This document shows positions 1 through 10,740 of a DNA stretch of 64,000 nt, piece by piece (the first letter of the stretch is position 1; every line of letters begins with the position of its first letter). This DNA comes from Lota lota (Eukaryota > Chordata > Actinopteri > Gadiformes > Lotidae), in assembly GCA_026745465.1 (NCBI GenBank), contig JACYXH010000590.1, positions 1 through 64,000 of the forward strand, written 5' to 3'. Below the pieces are notes generated by a model. It searched no databases. It worked only from the letters and a program-made list of their open reading frames with translations, and was not told the DNA's origin. A program made the position numbers and the translations under genes.

Positions 1-823
1 ATCAACGAACTGCATTCTTTCCTTAATAAGCAAAACGTTATTGAACAGAAACACAGACCAGCTGAAATATTACAAAATAAAGAGGCATTTGCATGTGAAC
101 ATAAATAAAGAATACAACAAGCGCATTATAGGCTATAATAAAACATGTATCCTTTTGTAAAATAACTCAGAATAAAATGTGCTTGTAAATAACATTTTCT
201 GTCCAACAAAGAACAACAAGATATTTGGAACAAAATCACATAGGACTTTTTATGACAGGCTATAATGGCTTTTAAAGATATGCAATACAAAACTTGAAGG
301 AACTAATTACGATGGCATACAAGAACTAGATGATTGCGAGAAATCCATTTTAACTGCTGATTTTAACTAACCGGACACAAATCACCCGCATATTTTACAT
401 ATCGAAAAAAGGCGGATCCAGACCGCCTACTCCTGCAGTTATACCCGGGTCATGTGGGCTTATTACTCATGTCTTACTCTGTCTGGGCATCTCTAGCGTC
501 TACATAGCGTGTCTTTGTCTGCGTTTGTTTGCACTAGTTTCAATTTTAGCTGGTTAAAGGTTTTGCGTTCTCCTCCGCAAGCTCCGCCCCGACTCGTTTA
601 TCTCTGAGCTGGAGTGTCTTCCCCTCCCTGGGAAATCTTTGTAGATACTGCTGTGATATTCAATCATGTATGAAAAGGCAGGTGAGAAAACTGGGTCTGA
701 ATCTTCTGGGTCGCCCTCTAGTGGACAGGTATTAGAGAGTGAAGGGAGTGTTTTGATGGTGCATCTCTAGATACGTGTTGTACAACGTTCACTCTCATCT
801 CGTCCTGGTTTCTTCTGGTTCAG
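1..823. other. No gene recognised (upstream or intronic sequence)
   Basis: This AT-rich stretch shows no convincing coding exon, RNA gene or named repeat. Its last bases form a pyrimidine-rich splice acceptor (AG at 822-823) for the Ig exon that follows, so at least the end is probably intron. Confidence 0.5.
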
Positions 824-1129
824 TGATGCCCGCGAAGGAGGAGGCCCCCAGCATCACAGAGTTCCACTCCTCTACCAAGGTGTTGCCCGTGGGCCGCACG
901 GCCCAATTCTCCTGCGATGCCGGCGGCACGCCGGAGCCCACCGTCGAGTGGCTACACAACGGCAGGCCCCTGGAGAGGGACAGCTCAGACAACCAATCAG
1001 AGCCTGCGGCCTGGGTGGAGAGGGGGTTCCTCTTTGTCAGAGGTGTGAAGTATGGTGTGAACACGGTCTGCTGCATGGCGACCAACAGCGCTGGCTCGGC
1101 CAATCACACCACAGAGCTGCTTGTTGTTG
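824..1129 (+). CDS. Single exon encoding an Ig-like (I-set type) domain
   Basis: The exon runs from an AG acceptor (822-823) to a GTAAGA donor at 1130. Both borders are phase 1, the usual layout of a one-exon Ig domain. The 102 residues contain the B-strand cysteine (FSCDAGG), the C-strand tryptophan (VEWLHNGRPL), the F-strand cysteine (VCCMATNSAG) and a G-strand ending ELLVVG. The tyrosine-corner tyrosine before the second cysteine is replaced by valine. The sequence resembles I-set domains of titin/SPEG/palladin-type proteins and of some receptors, but I cannot assign a parent gene. No second Ig exon, kinase or fibronectin exon is visible nearby. The next coding exon on this strand is a B30.2 exon 1.07 kb downstream with the same splice phase. 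The exon could be a live part of a gene extending to the left, or a stranded duplicate. Confidence 0.75.
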
Positions 1130-1157
1130 GTAAGATCTGGATCCAATGAGAGATGTT

Positions 1158-1400
1158 TGTTGTTGATGTATTCATAACATTGTTGTTTATGAATTCATAA
1201 CATTGTTGTTGATGTATTCATAACATTGTTGTTGATGTTCATAACATTGTTGTTGATGTATTCATAACATTGTTGTTGATGTATTCACAACATTGTTGTT
1301 GATATTCATAACATTGTTGTTGATATATTCATAACATTGTTGTTGATGTATTCATAACATTGTTGTTGATATATTCATAAAAATGTTGTTGATATATACT
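1158..1400. repeat. Minisatellite, about 23-bp unit
   Basis: About ten imperfect copies of a 23-bp unit with core ATTCATAACATTGTTGTTG lie directly after the Ig exon donor, inside the presumed intron. Confidence 0.9.
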
Positions 1401-1655
1401 TATGTATATGTATGTGTATGTATGAGTACATGTCTATGTATATATAGTATGTACGTGTATGTATGAGTACATGTCTATGTATATATAGTATGTACGTGTA
1501 TGAGTACATGTCTATGTATATATAGTATGTACGTGTATGAGTACATGTCTATGTATATATAGTATGTACGTGTATGTATGAGTACATGTCTATGTATATA
1601 TAGTATGTACGTGTATGTATGAGTACATGTCTATGTATGTATAGTATGTATGAAC
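1401..1655. repeat. Minisatellite, about 37-43-bp unit
   Basis: About six copies of a unit containing GAGTACATGTCTATGTATA. The array ends where homology to the 38.3 kb region begins, so it marks the outer breakpoint of the inverted duplication. Confidence 0.85.
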
Positions 1656-2194
1656 CAGTTCTATGGCTCCAACAGTTAATTTCCAGCCTGTATGTGAGCT
1701 CAGCTTGTTCAGTCTGTTGTTCACACAGGTGTCCCTTTGAAGGTTGAGTGCTATGTATGTGTATTGGGAAATCTAACAGTTTCATATCTTGAAAGATATT
1801 ACAAGTATTGCTTAGCTATTTCATAAGAGTAATTAGCTCATCATGCTGAACGTGTTGATGTATAATATGTGTATGTAGTGTAAATATTGAGGAAGTAAAT
1901 GCAGTTTATACATTTTCCTTGGTTTCAATGTTTTGATTGGGACTGCCACTCACACTCACACAGGATTTCTAATTAACTTTAACTTAAATATCTTTAAAAC
2001 TACATGTACCATTGCTTAGAAAATCTATATATATTAGAAAATGCTATTTGTATAGTCTTTCTATGTTAATGTTCGTAGAGTAGATGGCACGTGAAAAAGG
2101 ACAGGAATAAGAAGAATTATGCAAGAGAACAGTACTAGTGATGATGGTGATGAAGAACGGTTCAGCAGCTAATCATATCTTGTTCTCCCGTCAG

Positions 2195-2745
2195 ATGCCT
2201 GTGAACTCACACTGGACCCAAACACAGCCAACAGTCAACTCTCTCTGTCTGAGGACAACAGAAAGGTGACGCTGGTTGGAGAGGAGCAGTCGTATCCTGA
2301 TCACCCAGAGACATTTGACTTCCATCCCCAGGTGTTGTGTAGAGAGGCTCTGACTGGCCGCTGTTACTGGGAGGTAGAGTGGGAAGGAGGTGTTGAGATA
2401 GGAGTGACATACAGAGGAATCACAAGGAGAGGATGGGGTGATGACGGCTGGCTTGGAGTGAACAACACGCCCTGGAGTCTTTATTGTAATGATGATGGTT
2501 ACTCTGCCCGGTACAACGGTAGAGATACAGGCCTACGTCTCCCCCCCCCTGGCTCTAACAGAGTAGGAGTGTATCTGGACCGGCCTGCTGGCACTCTGTC
2601 CTTCTACAGAGTGTCCCCAGATGTAGGAGGGTCCTCAGACACACTGACACACATCCACACCTTCCAGTCCACCTTCACCCAGGAGGACCTCCACCCTGCG
2701 TTCAGGTTATGGGATGGTGCCTCAGTGTCTCTGTGTCGGTTGTAG
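2195..2745 (+). CDS. B30.2 (PRY-SPRY) terminal exon
   Basis: A 551-nt terminal exon from an AG acceptor (2193-2194, phase 1) to the stop TAG at 2743-2745. It begins ACELTLDPNTANS (PRY) and contains the SPRY landmarks CYWEVEW, GVTYRGI, RVGVYLDRPAGTLSFYRVS and HIHTFQSTFTQ. This type of B30.2 ends many fish finTRIM and NLR proteins and is thought to bind ligand. It is intact. Equivalent exons at 37647 and 42129 follow TRIM coiled-coil exons, but no such exon precedes this one. The nearest upstream coding exon is the Ig exon at 824, whose phase-1 donor would splice to it in frame. The exon is therefore either an orphan copy made by the inverted duplication or part of a new Ig-B30.2 transcript. 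Confidence 0.85.
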
Positions 2746-3312
2746 AAAAAAAAGAAACGCGGCGGGCGGGCCGTGTGCGTGTTTTTTTTTTTCCACACAC
2801 ACATAGTACACACACACACATAGTACACACACATAGCGCACGCACATAGTACACACACACACACACACACACAGTACACACACACACACACATAGTACAC
2901 GCACAAATAGTACACACACATACACACACACACACACATAGTACACACACACATAGTACACACACATAGTACACACACATATACACACATAGTCATAACA
3001 CACACATAGTACACACACATTCTTTCATTTACTTCAATAATCTTTTACATTTTTTTATGTAACATACTGTTTGCTTTTACTCAAGTCTGTTTTTTGAATT
3101 AAAAATGGAGGAGAGAGAGATTTATTGTGGCTATATTTTCCGTATTTTCTTATTTTGTAAAGATTTAATGTGTAATTGTGTGATGTTTTATTTGAAGGGT
3201 TACATGGCTATTTTATACGTTGTTAATGTTTATTGGACAAGCATATACAATGTAATATTTGTCTATTTACATTCATCTTGCTCTGCTTATTACAACAATA
3301 AATATTTGGTAT
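2746..3312 (+). other. 3' untranslated-like region with CA-rich repeat
   Basis: After the B30.2 stop lies a purine/T run and a TAGTACACACACA-type repeat (about 2785-3020). An AT-rich stretch follows with an AATAAA signal near 3296, a plausible poly(A) site. The right arm keeps the same tail at 37270-37640 but with a much shorter CA tract. Confidence 0.6.
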
Positions 3313-3750
3313 GAAGTAACTCAGTACTTGAGTAGTCTTTTCACTAGATACTTTCTTACTCTTCCTCAAGTCATTATCTGATGACTACTTTTACTTCTAC
3401 TTGAGTTAGTATTACTTTAAATATATACTTGTTATATATAAAAGTAGGCTGTTATAAATAGGAGGTTATTGACAGTGCTCATTATTCTATAATTATATTA
3501 TCTACAATTCTTATCATTACCAATATAAACACTTATCTTGTTGTCTTAGTATGTCTTCTATGATCTTAAACTTAGTAACCTATGCTCTTTAGTCAACGTT
3601 ACTAGAATAATCACATAATGCAGAAAGAAAACCCTGGTTGTGGTTCAGAGCGAGAATTTGTCTCTCAAACTAGGAATATAGACCTATAAAAATATAATAA
3701 TCTGTGTGTTCTGTGTATGAGACGCATCGCCATGCACCAAGAGTATGGCT
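3313..3750. repeat. hAT-like terminal fragment and AT-rich spacer
   Basis: The first 110 bases (AACTCAGTACTTGAGTAGT and following) match the subterminal sequence of hAT-family elements also present at 16990-17173, but no terminal inverted repeat is left. The rest is AT-rich with no gene seen. The mirror copy is at about 36900-37275. Confidence 0.45.
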
Positions 3751-4430
3751 AGAGTTCTTAACAGCTTTATTCTTTATTATTTGTTGGTTCCTATAACTAT
3801 ATAAGCCTAATTATAAAGGGTAATGAAGGTTTAATAGAAGAGTTCTCAACAGCTTTATTCTTTATTATTCGTTGGTTCCTATAACTATATAAGCCTAATT
3901 ATAAAGGGTAATGAAGGTTTAATAGAAGAGTTCTCACAGCTTTATTCTTTATTATTTGTTGGTTCCTATAACTATATAAGCCTAATTATAAAGGGTAATG
4001 AAGGTTTAATAGAAGAGTTCTCAACAGCTTTATTCTTTATTATTCGTTGGTTCCTATAACTATATAAGCCTAATTATAAAGGGTAATGAAGGTTTAATAG
4101 AAGAGTTCTCAACAGCTTTTATTCTTTATTATTCGTTGGTTCCTATAACTATATAAGCCTAATTATAAAGGGTAATGAAGGTTTAATAGAAGAGTTCTCA
4201 ACAGCTTTATTCTTTATTATTTGTTGGTTCCTATAACTATATAAGCCTAATTATAAAGGGTAATGAAGGTTTAATAGAAGAGTTCTCAAAAGCTTTATTC
4301 TTTATAATTCGTTGGTTCCTATAACTATATAAGCCTAATTATAAAGGGTAATTAAGGTTTAATAGAAGAGTTCTCAACAGCTTTATTCTTTATTATTCGT
4401 TGGTTCCTATAACTATATAAGCCTACGTCT
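3751..4430 (+). repeat. 88-bp tandem repeat array (about 7.5 copies)
   Basis: The unit begins AGAGTTCTCAACAGCTTTAT and recurs every 88 bases with few changes. Shorter copies in the opposite orientation lie at 5714-5904, so the two arrays flank the 4431-5713 core as inverted repeats. The mirror array is at 35575-36850. Confidence 0.95.
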
Positions 4431-5713
4431 GTGAGTACTGCTCTCCATGCAGAGACTGACTGACTGACTGAATGACCCCGCCCCTCCACAAACCAATTGA
4501 ACCGAAGGGCGGGGCTACACATAGCCCCGCCCGCACGCGAGCCACGTCTAGTGGGAGGGAACGCCTCTTTGTAAAGTCCCACAAGCAGCAAGGGCGGCTT
4601 ATTGTCAACGTGTGATCTATGTCGATGTGAAGGAAACCGCTGCAGCTTATTGGCCTTAGTGACAAGCGCGTGTTGTCACCAGATCGCTGTTTGGAATGGA
4701 CGTCTGGGACTGCTGCTCTCCGTGCTCTCACACATGCCCGGCCACGTTGTGGGAATCATGGGAAACTTGTTTTCCAGCCAATCACGTCATTTCACCCGCG
4801 TTGTACTCGTGAACCAATGTGCGCGGAAGGGGAACACGGGATGGGTTTGAAACCCGACACAAGCTGTACAACCGTCTCCTCCGTTTGGCTCGAGCCAGAG
4901 ACCGTCCCACCTGTCTCTCACTGGATCCTGTGGTCCAATCAAACGATCGCACGCGCCGCTCTCAACTCGCTCATTAATAAAGTCAATAAACGTTCAGCTT
5001 TGTTCCCGCCCCTTTGTACACCCCCGCTAAAAGCAACAAGCTAACTGAACTTATGAAGCCCATGGTTTAGCTGACTGTTTTTAAAGAGCAGTGCTTTTTT
5101 ACATGGGTGATTAAATAGGGTCCGATCTTCATATTGTATAGTTCATCATAGTGTTTATTAGGAGAAATAATAGGATATGAGAATAGATGAGTGTAATAAG
5201 TCTCTTGGTGGTGAAGGTGGTATAAGTAACAATAACTTGTGTTAAATGCTAAATGCTTCTCCTCAAGTGAACCAGTGTTTAGTTGTCTTTTGTGGCGGTC
5301 TGAGCCGCCAGTACATCACGTTGATGCTGCTCATGAGGCAGTATCAGGAGTCAGCCTCTGAACCTCACACAGCACAGGTAGTGTGGATGTGGCCAACCAA
5401 TGAGAAGAGACCAGCCGCGGGAACAACACGGCGGTAGCGTGCCCGCGCCTTCCGCGTTCCTTCAGCAGCTCGGATGGACTCATGGACGCGCTCTTCTGCA
5501 GGCATTCTGCGGCATAAACTGTCGCGCCACGTCCGTGTCAGTGAAGAATCGGAGGGATTTTCAACACGAATATCGTTATCAGCGATCTAATAGTGTGAAA
5601 TATTGTCCAATGTCCGGTCTTTACACCAAGACTAATCTGAACCAAATCTATTTCAACCACCTATTTGGTTTTGAAGACAACATCGTCCAACTAACATCAC
5701 CGCGGTGCGCTAT
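4431..5713. other. GC-richer core bounded by inverted 88-bp arrays
   Basis: About 1.28 kb, clearly richer in GC and CpG than its flanks, with several GGGCGGGG/CCCCGCCC boxes (4480-4540) and reversed CCAAT motifs (around 4490, 4776 and 4937). Reading frames up to 124 codons exist, but none resembles a known family, and the copy at 34281-35574 differs by missense and indel changes. It could be the body of a non-autonomous transposon whose ends are the 88-bp arrays, or a CpG-rich promoter fragment. I see no transposase. Confidence 0.5.
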
Positions 5714-5904
5714 TAAACCTTCATTACCCTTTATAGGCTTATATAGTTATAGCAACCAATGAATGACAAAGAATAAAGCTGTTGAGAACTCTTCTATTAA
5801 ACCTTCATTACCCTTTATAATTAGGCTTATATAGTTATAGCAACCAATGAATGACAAAGAATAAAGCTGTTGAGAACTCTTCTATTAAACCTTTATTACC
5901 TTTT
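5714..5904 (-). repeat. 88-bp repeat, two copies in inverted orientation
   Basis: These copies are the reverse complement of the array at 3751-4430 and close the other side of the GC-rich core. The mirror is at about 34190-34290. Confidence 0.9.
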
Positions 5905-6065
5905 GTATTCAGTAGAATAGGTACCTTCTCAGTACAATATGTATTCAGTAGAATAGGTACATTCTCTACAATATGTATTCAGTTGAATAGGTACATTCTG
6001 TACAATATGTATTCAGTAAAATAAGTACATTCTCAGTACAATATGTATTCAGTTGAATAGGTACA
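5905..6065. repeat. Minisatellite, about 33-36-bp unit
   Basis: Copies of a unit containing CAATATGTATTCAGTAGAAT and GGTACATTCTC. Related arrays are at 19905-20235 (same strand), 10535-10740 and 34080-34170 (opposite strand). They always sit beside TRIM 3' flanks or the TC-rich module. Confidence 0.85.
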
Positions 6066-6304
6066 TTCTCCTTACTCTCCTTCGCTCTCTCCCCCTCCTT
6101 CCCTCATTCTCTTCCCCTCCTCTCAATCTCTCCCTCCATCTCTCCTTCCCTCTCAGTGTCTCTACTCTCTCTTCACCTCTTTCCCCTCCCTTTTTCTCTC
6201 TATTTCTCCCACCGTCTCTCTTTCCCCTCCCTTTCCCTCTCCCTCCTCTCTCTCCCACCTTCCCTCTTCCCCCCTCCCTCCCTCTCCCTCCCTCTCTCCT
6301 ACAG

Positions 6305-6353
6305 TGAAGCTGACTGTCATCGATGTCTCTGTGTCAACAGCATTGGGCCTGTG
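6305..6353 (+). repeat. KLTVID module, copy 1 (exon-like, split by a solo LTR)
   Basis: A 240-base polypyrimidine tract (6066-6300) ends in CTCCTACAG, an ideal splice acceptor. It is followed by TGAAGCTGACTGTCATCGAT, which in phase 1 reads KLTVIDVSVSTALGL. The module resumes at 6829 after the LTR. Further copies are at 6956, 7439, 20418 and 20757 (plus strand) and at 32414, 32608, 33549, 33886 and 45027 (minus strand, 5' ends given). All follow pyrimidine tracts, and most keep the AG. It may be a short terminal exon amplified with its acceptor, or part of a microsatellite-rich mobile module. Confidence 0.6.
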
Positions 6354-6823
6354 TGTCACTCCGTCCACTGCCGCCACCTAGCGGCCGCCGGCTGCCACTT
6401 CTCCACGTGCTTCTGTTTACACACACTGCCAGCAATCACCAATCTACGCTCCCTATTTCTCCACCGCGCTTCCTAGCAGCCGGCGCCAGTTCGTTGTTAC
6501 TCTCCATCCGGTAGTATCTTCGTTCACGCAATCCTGACTCTTGTGATTCTCTCTCTCTTTTTGCCTGTCCCTAGCTTGCCCTCTTCCTGTGTCCAGCTTC
6601 CCTCCGGATTCCGGTACCTGCTGTGACCTTGGCCTGCCCGACCACCCGCCTATCGCCCAGCCCCTGTCCGCCTGACTGTCTGTCCGCCTGCCGCCCAACT
6701 CTTGACCGCCTGACCGCGACTAGCCCAGCCCCTGTCTGCTTCCCGTGAGTAAATCCCTTTGAACCCTCCTTCGTCTCTGTCTCCTGTGTCCTGCATTTGG
6801 GTCCCTCGTTCCGTACTATAACA
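6354..6823 (+). mobile_element. Solo LTR (Ty3/Gypsy-like family) with 5-bp target duplication
   Basis: 470 bp starting TGTCACTCC and ending CTATAACA, with the canonical TG...CA ends. It is flanked by the perfect 5-bp duplication CTGTG (6349-6353 and 6824-6828) and splits a KLTVID module. Its end, with GCATTTGGGTCC, is shared with the solo LTRs at 36261 and 54194. No internal region remains, as expected after LTR-LTR recombination. Confidence 0.85.
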
Positions 6824-6955
6824 CTGTGTCTTCCATGTTCAGTTAAAGTTCATATCTCTCTCCCTCCCCCTCTCTCTCTCCCCCAACTTCCCTCTCTCTC
6901 CTTTCTCACTCGCTCTATCCTCCCCTCTCTCCCTCTCCCTCCCTCTCTCCTACAG
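6824..6955. repeat. Target-site duplicate, module remainder and TC-rich tract
   Basis: This stretch resumes the KLTVID module interrupted by the LTR and then runs through a CT-rich tract to the next CTCCTACAG acceptor at 6955. Confidence 0.7.
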
Positions 6956-7030
6956 TGAAGCTGACTGTCATCGATGTCTCTGTGTCAATAGCATTAGCTC
7001 TGTGTTTTCAATCTAAATGTTCAGTTAAAG
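6956..7030 (+). repeat. KLTVID module, copy 2
   Basis: The module follows CTCCTACAG and runs to a GTTCAGTTAAAG tail. AGCATTAGCTCT replaces the usual AGCATTGGGCCT, so the frame differs slightly from copy 1. Confidence 0.6.
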
Positions 7031-7298
7031 TTCATATCTCTCTCCATCTCTCTGTCCCCTCTACTCTTGTTGCTGTTTTTTATAAGTTTAATGTTATCAA
7101 ATTGCAAACGACTACAGGAAGTAGAAAATATTGACAATGGGAAGTGTTCATTTTGATAACGTAATAAAATGGTTGTAAACTTTTTTGATTTCAATTCAAC
7201 TTTACAAAAGTACAATGGGACATATTCAGTGGAAAAGGAGCATTCTGTCCAATATGTATTCAGTAGAATATCTACCTTCTCAATCTGTATTGTACTGA
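7031..7298. other. Spacer shared with 20836-21090 and 33235-33470
   Basis: A 270-base AT-rich spacer with no gene, repeated in the third module copy and in the right arm. It ends with one partial unit of the CAATCTGTATTGTACTGAAT minisatellite. Confidence 0.6.
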
Positions 7299-7352
7299 AT
7301 AATCTCTCTCTCTCTGTCTCTGTCTCTGTCTCTGTCTCTGTCTCTGTCTCTG

Positions 7353-7435
<83 letters not shown>

Positions 7436-7438
7436 CAG
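7299..7438. repeat. (GTCTCT)n and (TC)n microsatellite
   Basis: A GTCTCT hexamer run is followed by a pure TC run that ends in CTCCTACAG, the acceptor-like end before module copy 3. Confidence 0.95.
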
Positions 7439-7673
<235 letters not shown>

Positions 7674-7674
7674 G

Positions 7675-7791
7675 GATGTCTTTGGTCAGACAGCAGAAGA
7701 CATCAGCAGTCCCACTAGAGATGTGTTTCAAGACATTGTGTCAGCCCGGCTCCAGCGCAGCGGCCCAGACGGCCCAGGGGAGCGCTGGTAG
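7675..7791 (+). CDS. Possible short terminal exon, unknown product
   Basis: After a (TC)n-GCAG acceptor, a phase-0 frame of 38 codons begins DVFGQTAEDISSPTRDVF and ends GPGERW before TAG. The mirror at 32068-32199 keeps the acceptor, frame and stop. It differs by a 15-base in-frame insertion (five extra codons, EMERD-like). Preservation of frame in both arms hints at coding, but the arms are similar throughout, so this is weak evidence. I do not recognise the protein, and no upstream exon of the same gene is identified. Confidence 0.25.
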   Translation, partial: DVFGQTAEDISSPTRDVFQDIVSARLQRSGPDGPGERW

Positions 7792-8510
7792 ACGGAGCAG
7801 ACCGCCGCTCTCCCCCAGCTGGCCCCCGGGAGCACATTAGCGCTGGCCCCACTCAGCGCCGTGGGAAACACCTGCGACGGAGGAGGAGGAGGAGGAGGAG
7901 GAGGAGGAGGAGGAGGAACGCCAGCAGACACGGGACTCGGGGTGACTTGTTTTAAGGTTTGTCCTACAGAACGTGTAAACGGGCTGCGTGTGTGTGTCGT
8001 GTGTCGCAGAGCGGAGAACGCAGCCTAACGCCACGAACATCCAACAGCCTGGGGGAGAGGATGCTCGCGGGTAGAGGACCGTTTCCCTCTTCCCTAGAAC
8101 CGGAGCCGCCCTGGGGAACGGACGTTGGAGCGCAGCTACCCGGAACGAGAAGCTGGACCAACCCCTCGGAGGGGCAGTGACGCTACGCTGACGAGTGGCC
8201 TCCGGGCCTGTACCACCCCCCCCCCCCCACCCACCCACTAATAGGGAGAGACCGCCCCATCTTCCACCGGCTCTGGAGCCCTTAGCCGGGCCCCCGGCCC
8301 CACGACCCCAGCTGAGGCCACGCGGCCGACCCGTCCCACCCGCCTGTGGCGAGTCGTCCGGAGAGGGCGACGGCCCCGGGAGGGACGGTCCCAAACCGCC
8401 GATGGGAGGGCCCCACCACACGGACTCCACGGGGCCTCCCCCAGACCTCGTGACTGCCACTCACAGAGGTCTCTGACTTGGGGTGGGAGGGGGGGGGGGG
8501 GGGGACCGGC
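7792..8510. other. GC-rich stretch with (GGA)n and C/G runs
   Basis: Homology to the right arm ends near 7870. A (GGA)n tract at about 7879-7917, poly(C) near 8216-8229 and poly(G) near 8489-8503 lie in GC-rich sequence that runs into the Gypsy remnant, so it may be decayed retroelement sequence. The proline-rich and glycine-rich frames here follow from base composition and I do not call them genes. Confidence 0.5.
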
Positions 8511-8892
8511 CCGGGCAGTTCACCACCGCCCAACTGCAGGACGACGCCCTGAAGCACGCCTGGAGCCACGTCCTCGCCCGTGACGGCCAGGCCCGGGAGT
8601 CGGTGAGTAACCTACCCCACCCCCATTCCAGCACCAGGCCGGGCTTGCTTTATCGGGTAGTAGAGGGGGGGGAGGGGGGGGGGAGGGAGCAGTGACCCAG
8701 CAGTTGGTGGTGCCCCCACCCCTACATGAGCAAAGTCCTTTACATGGCCCATTCCCATGTACTAGGGGCTCACCTAGGCATGGACTAGACTAGGGACACA
8801 ATCCTAGAGAGGGTTTACTGGCCCGGGGTTAAGAGGGACGTCACTCAGCACTGTCAGGCGTGTCCGGAGTGCCAGCGCACCGCCCCGAGATT
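8511..8892 (+). pseudogene. Ty3/Gypsy pol remnant including the integrase zinc-binding region
   Basis: A segment reading HAWSHVLARDG and GLLYRVVE matches the linker before integrase in fish Gypsy polyproteins. It is followed, after frame changes, by MAHSHVLGAHLGMD and YWPGVKRDVTQHC...CPECQRTAPR, the H-H-C-C zinc-binding region of integrase. A stop (TAG at about 8785-8787) and at least one frameshift break it. No reverse transcriptase, RNase H or integrase core is seen. This is a dead LTR-retrotransposon fragment, possibly of the same broad family as the solo LTRs, though that link is inference. Confidence 0.8.
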
Positions 8893-9036
8893 TGTCAATT
8901 CTTTATTGACAACTGACAAAGGGATCGAACACAATAAAGCCCAAGAGCTTGTTTCCATTGTGGTCCTTTTGGGTGGAAGTGTATGTTATGTCTGTGAGTG
9001 TATGAATATATATATTTAAGAATACAATAAGTGTAA

Positions 9037-9038
<2 letters not shown>

Positions 9039-9133
<95 letters not shown>
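9039..9133. repeat. (TG)n microsatellite
   Basis: A nearly pure GT run with one GC interruption. The cysteine/valine and histidine/threonine frames it creates are artefacts. Confidence 0.98.
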
Positions 9134-9539
9134 CACATGTGCCTATGTGAGCACACAAGGGGAGACGGGATGGGACAGCAGAAAACAGTACATGTATGGT
9201 ACAAAATATCATCCAATTCAATCATTTAAACATGAGTCTATATACAGTGTACATCATAAAACCTTAAATACACAAATGGCTATCCTATATAATTCATCCC
9301 AAAATTCATCAATCAGCCTTAAAAAAAACATGTTCTCCAAATCAAGACAACGTTACCCTAGCAATGCATAACAATTGACTCAAACTGGCAGGATGAGTCT
9401 ATAGGACCTACTACCCCCTCAACCAACTCAGTAAATATATTTTAGGACCAGCTGCTACTCAGCCTTAAGAAAATTATTTTCTATAATATATCAATCAAAA
9501 CTTATTTAAAAACAACATTATTATTTCCAATATTATTTC

Positions 9540-9655
9540 CCTCTCAGCCAACAGGGGGTGCTGCAGCACTCTCAGCGCCATACTTCCAGCGCCTATGTGT
9601 ATCTGTATTCACTGTAAGTAGCTTTGGATGAACGCGTCTGATAAATGACTCAATA
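9540..9655 (+). mobile_element. SINE/LINE 3'-tail fragment
   Basis: AGTAGCTTTGGATGAACGCG followed by TCTGATAAATGA at about 9616-9650 matches the conserved 3' tail shared by several tRNA-derived fish SINEs and their partner LINEs. No tRNA-like head remains. Confidence 0.6.
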
Positions 9656-9889
9656 GTAAGATGTGAGGCCGTTTATCAAAGCTACTAACTACCAACATAA
9701 GAGAGAGGCTCAGTGGCGAGCTCAAACTAACTAACTACTAGTCCTACATTGGGCCTGATGTTAGAAAACAGTAGTTCTCCTAAAGACCTCGTAGAGTTTA
9801 GGTTTTGTTTCGTAACGTTTCATTTAACTATTTTTTCAGTTGTCACGGGATCGCCCACCTCTCTTTTTGGTACTGCTGGAATAGTTAGG

Positions 9890-9981
<92 letters not shown>

Positions 9982-10534
9982 AGGATCGTTGTTTGATTTC
10001 TAACATCCATGATATTTGCTTGTAAACTCATAAGCTGTCATGGACCAATCTTTGCCACTTTAATTAAATTATGTAATAACTAAATTAAAGTTAAAGTATT
10101 TAACAATATTTTACTAAACAAATCAAAATATGCTTACTGTTGTAATGTACACAATGTGTATGCATGACAAGAATGAACATAATCCTAGATTAGCTAGAAA
10201 GGAGAGCAGAGAGGAGGAAGAGAAGGGAGAGGAAGGATAGAGGAGAAACTAAGATGAGAGGATAGAGAGGAGAGGAGAGCTGTCAAGACAAAGTCACAGT
10301 ACTCACACACATGGGGTGAATCTTTACATGTAGTCACTGTGACATTTGTGTAAGGTGTAACACATGTTGGGTTGTTGTATGGTGGACATTAAGTCATTGA
10401 CTGGCTCATCAGCTACAACCTTGTCCAATCAATCAGTGATTTTAATCCTTCCATGAATCCCATAATGTGTAAAATAGGGGTTTTAGGCATCAGATTTACA
10501 TTGTTTTATCCCCCTGATAATGTGCCTAAACTAC
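9656..10534. other. Intergenic; (TG)n at 9893-9977; GA-rich 10195-10290
   Basis: The only structure seen is a GT microsatellite of about 85 bp and a short GGAGA-rich tract. The flanks are unique, and no exon or RNA gene is supported. Confidence 0.7.
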
Positions 10535-10740
10535 TTAATACATATTGTACTGAGAAAGTACATATTCTACTGAAAATTGACATATTCCACTACATATTGT
10601 ACTGAGAATGTACCTATTGCACTGATAATGTATTACACTGAATACACATTGTACTGAGAATGTACCTATTCTACTGAATATATATTGTACTGAAAATGTA
10701 TCTATTCCACTGAATACATATTGTACTGATGATGTACTTT
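10535..10740 (-). repeat. Minisatellite (TRIM 3'-flank type)
   Basis: Reverse-strand copies of the CAATATGTATTCAGTAGAAT-type unit. The array lies 420 bases beyond the stop of the minus-strand TRIM, matching the position of the 19905 array beyond the plus-strand TRIM. Confidence 0.85.

Noticed and set aside
4670..5044. 124-codon frame in the GC-rich core as a protein gene
   Set aside because: The copy at 34946-35320 is the same length but carries mostly replacement changes, and no domain is recognisable.
8195..8476. Proline-rich 93-codon frame as a gene
   Set aside because: GC-rich sequence next to a decayed Gypsy fragment; no family resemblance and no splice context.
8790..8892. Functional integrase
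   Set aside because: Only the zinc-binding region remains, with a stop and frameshifts before it.
9016..9229. Cysteine/valine and histidine/threonine rich frames
   Set aside because: Produced by the (TG)n microsatellite; the same applies at 2604-3020, 21849-22226 and 14254-14623.
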